A DNA stretch of 64,000 bases from Gibbula magus (Eukaryota; Mollusca; Gastropoda; Trochida; Trochidae). Positions 57,893 to 64,000 of the stretch are shown one piece after another; position 1 is the first letter of the stretch, and every line of letters begins with the position of its first letter. A program made the position numbers and the translations under genes. The stretch spans positions 28,463,860 to 28,527,859 of the forward strand of contig OW388293.1 of the NCBI GenBank assembly GCA_936450465.1, in the 5' to 3' direction. The notes under the pieces were generated by a model that did not search any database, had not been told where the DNA came from, and worked only from the letters and a program-made list of their open reading frames with translations.

Positions 57893-58572
57893 ATGAAGGA
57901 TTGCCACGGACAACGATGTCTAAGTGGGATGTAATCGTAAATTTAATAATTTTTATACAAAGGTAAATGATTACATGCTAGCGTGTTTTCCATATTTAAT
58001 CGACATGTTTATGTAATTTATTGAATACAAACAATTAATTCATTGAATGAAAAACTATACATATTTGAGAAATATTGCTAACATATTATTAAGCCTTTTG
58101 CAAACAAGCACTTTCTATAACATGAATAAACCCATTTAGAGGTTAAATATTAATGAGCGCAACAACGAAATATGACACGACCATAACAGCAGTAACAGTC
58201 AATAACATTAAAATTCCTTAGTATATATTTCTATCAAATAATTAAAAAAGACAACTGAGATCATGTTCGCCTACATACCTATATCGAAAATAGATATATC
58301 GTTTCCCTAATCCATACGCGTATGTATATGTAAGCCCATACGGACTCGTTTAGAAACTGAATTATTAAACATATAATTCGTATATAAGTAAATAAATGAA
58401 TATTGAATCTTTACTTAGTTAACATACATAGTACATGAATATGTAGAAAATTCGAAGATTTTTTTTATAAACGTCTAATAAGGATTCGTTATCCTATTGA
58501 TACATATTTATATGGAATAACCTTCGAGTACATGGCCATAAAAATAATGTTATTAAAATATTTGATTTTCAG

Positions 58573-59268
58573 GCAAATCAAAGATTTTCACCCCAAAACT
58601 CCCCTCGTCGCAGTTCAAACGTCAATGAAGTCGAAATTCTCAATAGGACAGGCCGCTAACAAACATTATCTTTCAGAATATGAAATAAGCAATTATATGA
58701 ATGACACCCTAGATTTCTCGGATCCCATGCTATCAAAATTATATCTTTTTAAAAATTCAACTGTTTTCAAACTTGGAGAAGAAATCAAGGTGAAAGTCGA
58801 CATGTATAAGACTAACGGCCAACGTAAACAACAGGGAGGGGACTACTTGCGAGTCTGGATGGAGGACAGATATTCTGGAGCTTCCGTTTCCGGTGACGTC
58901 AGTGACTTAAAAAACGGAAGTTATACCGCTGTGTTGAAAGCAGTGTGGGCAGGCAAAGCTACTATTAAAGTATGTGTAGCAAGTCTCAGAGAGGAAATAT
59001 ATTTTCTTAACACACTGTTCCACGAGCATGGGAGTATTTGGCCAATCTATGCTCGATATGGGCACGATCGTGAGAGATACGAATGCAAAAACATTCCTTT
59101 TAAAAACGAAATAAAGTATTGTAATTTCACGAGAATAAATGGAGGATTTCCATGGTTTTGTAAATATCCTAAAGTCAATGGGAACAATTCTTGCGATGAT
59201 CTGAGAACCTATTCTTCCGGAACTGCACCAAATACAGAACGCCATGTACATAAAGATATATTCAAACT
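58573..59268 (+). CDS. NXPE-like gene exon 2 (NXPE Ig-like domain)
   Basis: Acceptor TTTGATTTTCAG, donor GTGAGT, 231 codons plus split codons. The sequence STVFKLGEEIKVKVDMYKTN, GGDYLRVWMEDR, LKNGSYTAVLKAVWAGKATI and the VCVASLREEIYFLN segment follow the filamin-type Ig-like fold of NXPE (neurexophilin and PC-esterase) proteins. CNFTRINGGFPWFCKYP and NSCDDLR supply the Cys/Trp pattern after the domain. Two NxS/T sites (NGSYT, NFTR) suit a secretory protein. The PC-esterase part (GDS motif) is not in the window, so the gene probably continues to the right. Confidence 0.75.
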
Positions 59269-59499
59269 GTGAGTATTTTCTACCTGTACCACGTACTTGT
59301 TAGTGATTCGTTAGAAAATAACATAATGGCAATATGTTCAAACTTGAATAATATATATATATATGTCGAATGTAGTTCAAGGTTATCTTGAATAATTAAC
59401 TACATGTTGTGACCAAATGTGTTTGTGCGGATTTCTGTTTTGAGAGGTCATGTCCTGTATTTTACACGTGGCCAAGAAAGAAACGTTGTTAAAGGGGTT

Positions 59500-59780
59500 C
59501 ATTGGACATACATGGAACTCTCTTTTGTTGGCGCACTTCTCTTGGTCCAACCCTCAGGTGCTGATTACAACCCAACATAACCTTCACCAGGTACCTAATT
59601 GTTCTGCTGGGTGAACAGAGGCACACGTTGAATAAAGTCTCATGTCAAGGACGACACCGCAAGTCTATAAACCCACGTCTCCTAAGCTGGTCGCCCATTG
59701 TTTCTGAACTTCATAGTTGGCGGTCAAATGAGCTGGGTACTAGACAACGGGCATGCCAACAATTCAACACTTAAAACTAT
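59500..59780. repeat. Possible old LINE 3' tail
   Basis: CACCAGGTACCTAATTG, GCTGGGTGAACAGAGGCA and TTGAATAAAGTCTCATGTCA resemble from memory the 3' tail shared by many animal L2-like repeats. Weak. Confidence 0.3.
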
Positions 59781-60199
59781 CGAAACTGTTGAATGAGGAC
59801 ATGCTTTGTTTCTCAAAGTTGATAGTTTGTAATAAACTCACCATTTTGCATCATTAATAAGATCATTGACGAAGAAGTTGCGTATTGGCCTAGGTTCAGA
59901 TCCAGAGATAACGACCAGACATTGTAAATGGCACTCTTTACCACATTAAAACATATTCATTTATTGCGTGACACTATTTTACTCTAATATTGATGACACT
60001 GTGTTGTGAATAGGGGATCAGCTGAGATATGCTGTAACTCCTGTTGTCCCTCTAAGGTCCCACAACGCATTCAAGGTCACTGATTTTGTTTCAAATTAAA
60101 CAGGGTGATCTCCTGGTAATGCCAGAATCTCGACAAGATGTGACCATATAGTTTATGATGATAAGAGACGAAGTCGAATATTTTAAACAACTAGATTAG

Positions 60200-62270
60200 C
60201 GTTTGCGGGACACCGCAAAAGCAGAGCAGCTCCGAAACTTAGGGTCTCGCCTTTCCCTGTTCCGCCTTCTCATCAGCATCAATAAAATGGGAATTCTTTT
60301 TAACAAAAATTTGTTCATTATTCGAGTTATTACTAATCATCACTGGGGTCACTTTTCACAAGTTTGTTCTTAAAACCTATTTCTTCTTTCAAAATTGTAT
60401 CCAAGGATTAACGTGGCTTTAACCAATATCTCATGACCTTGACCTTGACCATCAATGATCACTTTTCATCGCGTATAACAATCATGCAATGACTCAAAGT
60501 GTTCATAGTTAAAATATGGCATATTCTCAAAAGCATGCTTAAGTTTTGACCTCACTGTGACCTTGACCTTTGACAGATTTTAGCGAAAACGTTTACAAAT
60601 CTTGGTCTTTCTCCATAGTTCATATATACCAAATAAGAGCCTAATAGCACAAAAAAGTTTGAAGTTATCATGTATACAAGGATTGTTGTAGTGATTTCAG
60701 AACTCATGACCTTGACCTTTGACATTGAATGTGAACATGTCAAAATCATTCACCAGGTGTATAAGAAAGAAATTAAGCTATCTATATGAGGTGTTAATAT
60801 CTTCATGGGAAAAAGTTACTTAGTGATTTCAGAACTGGTCAGCATGACCATATCTCGTGACCTTGACCTTTAAAATTCAAGGTCACACAATCAGTGATCA
60901 CTTTTCATTGTGTATCACAATCATGTAATGATTCAAAGTGTTAATAGTTGAAATAAGACATTTTCGCAAAAGCATGCTTAGGTTGTGACCTCGCTATGAC
61001 CTTGACCTTTGACAAATGTTAGCGAAAACCTTTTCAAATCTTAGCCTTTCTCCATAGTTGATATACACTAAATAAGAGCCTGATAGCACAAATATTTTTC
61101 AAGTTATAGTGTTAACAAGGATTTTTTGGGGCAATTTCAGAACTTGTGACCTTGACCTTTGACCTTAAATATGAACATGTCAAAATAATTCCCCAGGGGC
61201 ATAAGTAAGAAGTTATGTATATGAGGTGTTGATACCTTCTTGGAAAGAAGTTATTTAGTGATTTCAGAACTGATGACCATAACTCTATCTCGTGACCTTG
61301 ACCTTTAAAATTCAAGGTCACACAATCAGTGATCACTTTTCATTGTGTATCACAATCATGTAATGATTCAAAGTGTTAATAGTTGAAATAAGACATTTTC
61401 GCTAAAGCATGCTTAAAGGTACATCCATTGTGTTGTTGGGGGTCAAATATGGCAAACGTTATAAATGGTCTTATTTCATCGAGAAGTACCAACTGTTACC
61501 GAAAACTACCATTTTAATGATACTCGACTTAGTATATTGACGATATGAAGGTAAAAGATTCGATTTCTGATCGAAAACCGGACAATACACAGCGTGTGGC
61601 GCGCGCCAATGAGTCAAACGTAATTTTGGAATCTTATTTAAACCAGACAAAATAACAAATTTGGGTTGATAATGTTCAATAGGTCATATAACTACTGTGC
61701 ATGTAAAAAGGTGGTGCACTTTCGGTTTCTGCACATACATAATGATGTTACTCGATTTTAATTGGAAACTAGTAATTATGATATGTTTGCCGATTGGGGA
61801 TGAATATGCAAGCTGAGTGAATTTGTTTGTATTGTAAACAGCACATATGATGTGTTGGAGCGTATTAAAGCCAAATAAAATTTTATGAAACACAATGGAT
61901 GCACCTTTAAGTTGTGACCTCGCTATGACCTTGACCTTTGACGGATGTTAGCGAAAACCTTTTCAAATCTTGGCCTTTCTCCATAGTTGATATACACCAA
62001 ATAACAGCCTGATAGCACAAATATTTTTCAAGTTATCGTGTTTACAAGGATTTTTTTAGAAATTTCAGAACTCGTGACCTTGACCTTTGACCTTGAATAT
62101 GAACATGTCAAAAGCATTCCCCAGGGGTATAAGTAAGAAGTTATGTATATGAGTTCTCAAAACCTTATTGGAAAAAAAGTTATAGCAAATACAAAACGCG
62201 GCGGCGGCGGCGGCGATGGAAACTGCACAAAAACTGATAGCAGCTCCGACTTAGTCGGAGCTGCTAATAA
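60200..62270. repeat. 439-bp tandem repeat with TGACCTTGACCTTTGACC motifs
   Basis: AGCGAAAAC...CTTTCTCCATAGTT recurs at 60582, 61021 and 61950; the first spacing is 439 bp, the second is 929 because a 490-bp MITE is inserted. Nine TGACCTTGACCTT blocks occur from 60436 to 62075. Ends carry AGCAGCTCCGA (60226) and a perfect palindrome AGCAGCTCCGAC/GTCGGAGCTGCT (62239-62265); a GCG run lies at about 62196-62216. Confidence 0.85.
61417..61906. mobile_element. TTAA-type MITE, complete 490-bp copy with empty site
   Basis: TTAA at 61413-61416 and 61907-61910; ends AGGTACATCCATTG and CAATGGATGCACCT. Closely similar to 21734-22223. Flanking sequence GCATGC-TTAA-GTTGTGACC matches uninterrupted neighbouring repeat units (GCATGCTTAAGTTTTGACC at about 60534; GCATGCTTAGGTTGTGACC at about 60972), proving the insertion and the duplicated TTAA. 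Confidence 0.93.
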
Positions 62271-64000
62271 GTCTCGTGAGTAATGCAATCAACCATCGCT
62301 CAGTTGGAGTTGTACAAAAAACAACATTTGGTATGTTTTCAGCTACCGGGATCCAAGACAAGCTCTCTTCAAACAAACCATTTATATATTCATTAAGGAA
62401 GGTGAGTAAGATACGAAGATCATTATATTCATTAATATATATATCTCGCTCACTAGTCCACGGTACGTTGTCTGTTTTCAATCAGAAATCACTTGTTTCA
62501 TTTTTGTATGGTCACTATAGTGAATTAAAACGGTAATTTTCAGTAACAGTCAGTACGTCCTCATAAAATTTCACTATTTTTAATGTTTGACTCAAACAAC
62601 ATGCTGAATGATCCTTTCAGTAACATGTTATTGGAAAGTTCTAAAACATGGAATAAATGAAAACAATTCTGAAGCTATTTTCACTTTATTGAACCAATAT
62701 ATACACGAACGATTACCAATAAGTACATTATAAAAGTAAAGGCTATTAAGTAAACAATCACATGTAAACGATTAGTCAATGGATCAGTATTCATTATTCT
62801 ATAAGTAAACTTCAAAGACATCAACCTGTATCCTATAAAAATACACTATAAAAATAAAAATGCTATTAAGTAAACAAATACATATAAACGATTATTCTAA
62901 AATCAAAACTACTAGTATTATAAACATCGTATCAAATATAAAACATCTGTTCTGATTAAGATGCTAATTCCTTGGATGGAATTGCTCATTTCCAATCCTC
63001 AAGCTAATATAAGTAACAAGTATGAAAAAGTATGAACACATTATTCCACCTGTGTAAGTAAAGGAAATATTTGGGTACAATAGGAAACATTCCATTTTTT
63101 AAAAATTAAAGCGACATTTCAATGACAAATCAATTTCACATTCACAAACTAATTTAATGTATATACTAATATATATGGTATTGCATTGTTATGCACACGT
63201 GAAATTCACTCAATTGCACAAGGGAAGGGCCATTCCGGTATATTTCAATATCAAAGTTACATATCGTTCATTAATAAAATACTGAAATATGACGGGAATC
63301 TGCCCTTCACTCGTTACACCTTCATGACAATCCCAACTTTCAGTTGTTATGAATACTTCGGCTTTCGTTGACATTGAAATTGTATTGAATATCATTGAAC
63401 AAAATCATCATATATTTGTATCAGTAAAACTCACCCCGTAATCCACCGACTGTCGCAATTGTCGCCTCGTAACGCAATAAAAATAACCAACAAATAAAAG
63501 GACTTTACATCAAACAACATTGCATATGAACCAAAAAAAATATAAGGAAGACAATGTGTTTGTTCTAGTATGACGTCGTTCAGACGTATTGTTGTTAAGT
63601 AAAAGCACCCCAAAGATGCCATTCAAGCAATAATAGGTAATAATAAGATTTGGATAAGACACGTACATATATTTAGTTTCGCTTCATTGTTCATCATTAC
63701 TTCAGAGAGAAAGAAGGTAGGTCCCTTGAACCTCTACTTGAGACGTTATACCACAGAGAACTCGTGTCAGTGTAAAACTGGTGACAGCTTTATCTTTATA
63801 CAAGGAGCGGACAGACCACGTGGTTCAGGGAAGATAATATTATCTAATCAACCTAAGGAAGGTTATATATAAGTCTTGCTCTTGCTCTTGTCTATGAAAT
63901 AAGAGCCTTAAAACAGGCTACGTTCTCATTCAGCCTAGGATCCATTCTTTATTCATTAAATTGCAAGACCAAGAAGATAGAATTAGATTTTATTGTTCAA
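62271..64000. other. Downstream sequence, probably NXPE-like intron
   Basis: No exon I can support. A 59-nt segment 62342-62400 has an AG acceptor and GTGAGT donor and suits the entering phase but does not resemble NXPE. An open stretch at 63687-63872 is unidentified. Confidence 0.35.

Noticed and set aside
62251..62481. Minus-strand ORF with protein-like composition
   Set aside because: No recognised domain, no splice or neighbour support; left unannotated.
63687..63872. Open frame with CQCKTGDSF as an NXPE continuation
   Set aside because: The expected NXPE/PC-esterase motifs (GDS followed by RQ, conserved Trp/Cys spacing) are absent.

Overview
The window looks like a stretch of mollusc, probably gastropod, nuclear genome. 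Genes are split by introns with GT/AG borders. It holds short interspersed elements whose tail reads GGCGTTAAACCC followed by ACTC repeats, a tail I remember as typical of gastropod SINEs. Bacterial features (operons, ribosome binding sites, CRISPR) are absent. Species assignment from sequence alone is an inference; an abalone-like vetigastropod is my best guess.

The backbone, 3.9-40.5 kb on the minus strand, is a tandem pair of mitochondrial-clan cytochrome P450 genes with the same nine-exon layout and intron phases. The upstream copy (33451-40502) can be assembled into an uninterrupted 519-codon reading frame. The downstream copy (3918-21611) keeps every splice site but carries a frameshift in exon 2 and two stop codons in exon 4, so it is read here as a pseudogene. 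Its introns are swollen by two DIRS-type retrotransposon copies, TTAA-flanked MITEs nearby, G-run repeats, and a striking 80-bp minisatellite built from the exon 6 splice acceptor. Exon 6 and its flank are almost identical in both paralogs while the other exons have diverged, pointing to gene conversion.

Between the two P450s (25.9-29.5 kb, plus strand) lies a decayed copy of an invertebrate multicopy protein family with an EADT/GCD signature and a cysteine-rich tail. Its intron is filled by a 145-bp tandem repeat. Intron 1 of the intact P450 holds the 3' part of a Penelope-like element with a GIY-YIG domain.

From 40.5 to 55 kb there is no host gene that I can support. The stretch holds a 174-bp-period minisatellite, MITEs, SINEs, and a graveyard of 5'-truncated LINEs on both strands, one with an RNase H domain. 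One LINE fragment is split by a SINE with a clean 12-bp target duplication. Diverged inverted repeats near 43.7 and 54.4 kb bracket the LINE-rich part.

From 55.2 kb the plus strand holds the first two exons of an NXPE-like gene: a signal-anchor exon, then a large exon with the NXPE Ig-like domain. The intron carries a 1.5-kb transposon-like element with GGCCGC-rich terminal inverted repeats and two strong palindromes. The gene probably continues beyond the window. The last 4 kb hold a 439-bp repeat rich in TGACCTTGACCTTTGACC motifs, interrupted by a TTAA MITE whose empty site can be read from neighbouring repeat units.
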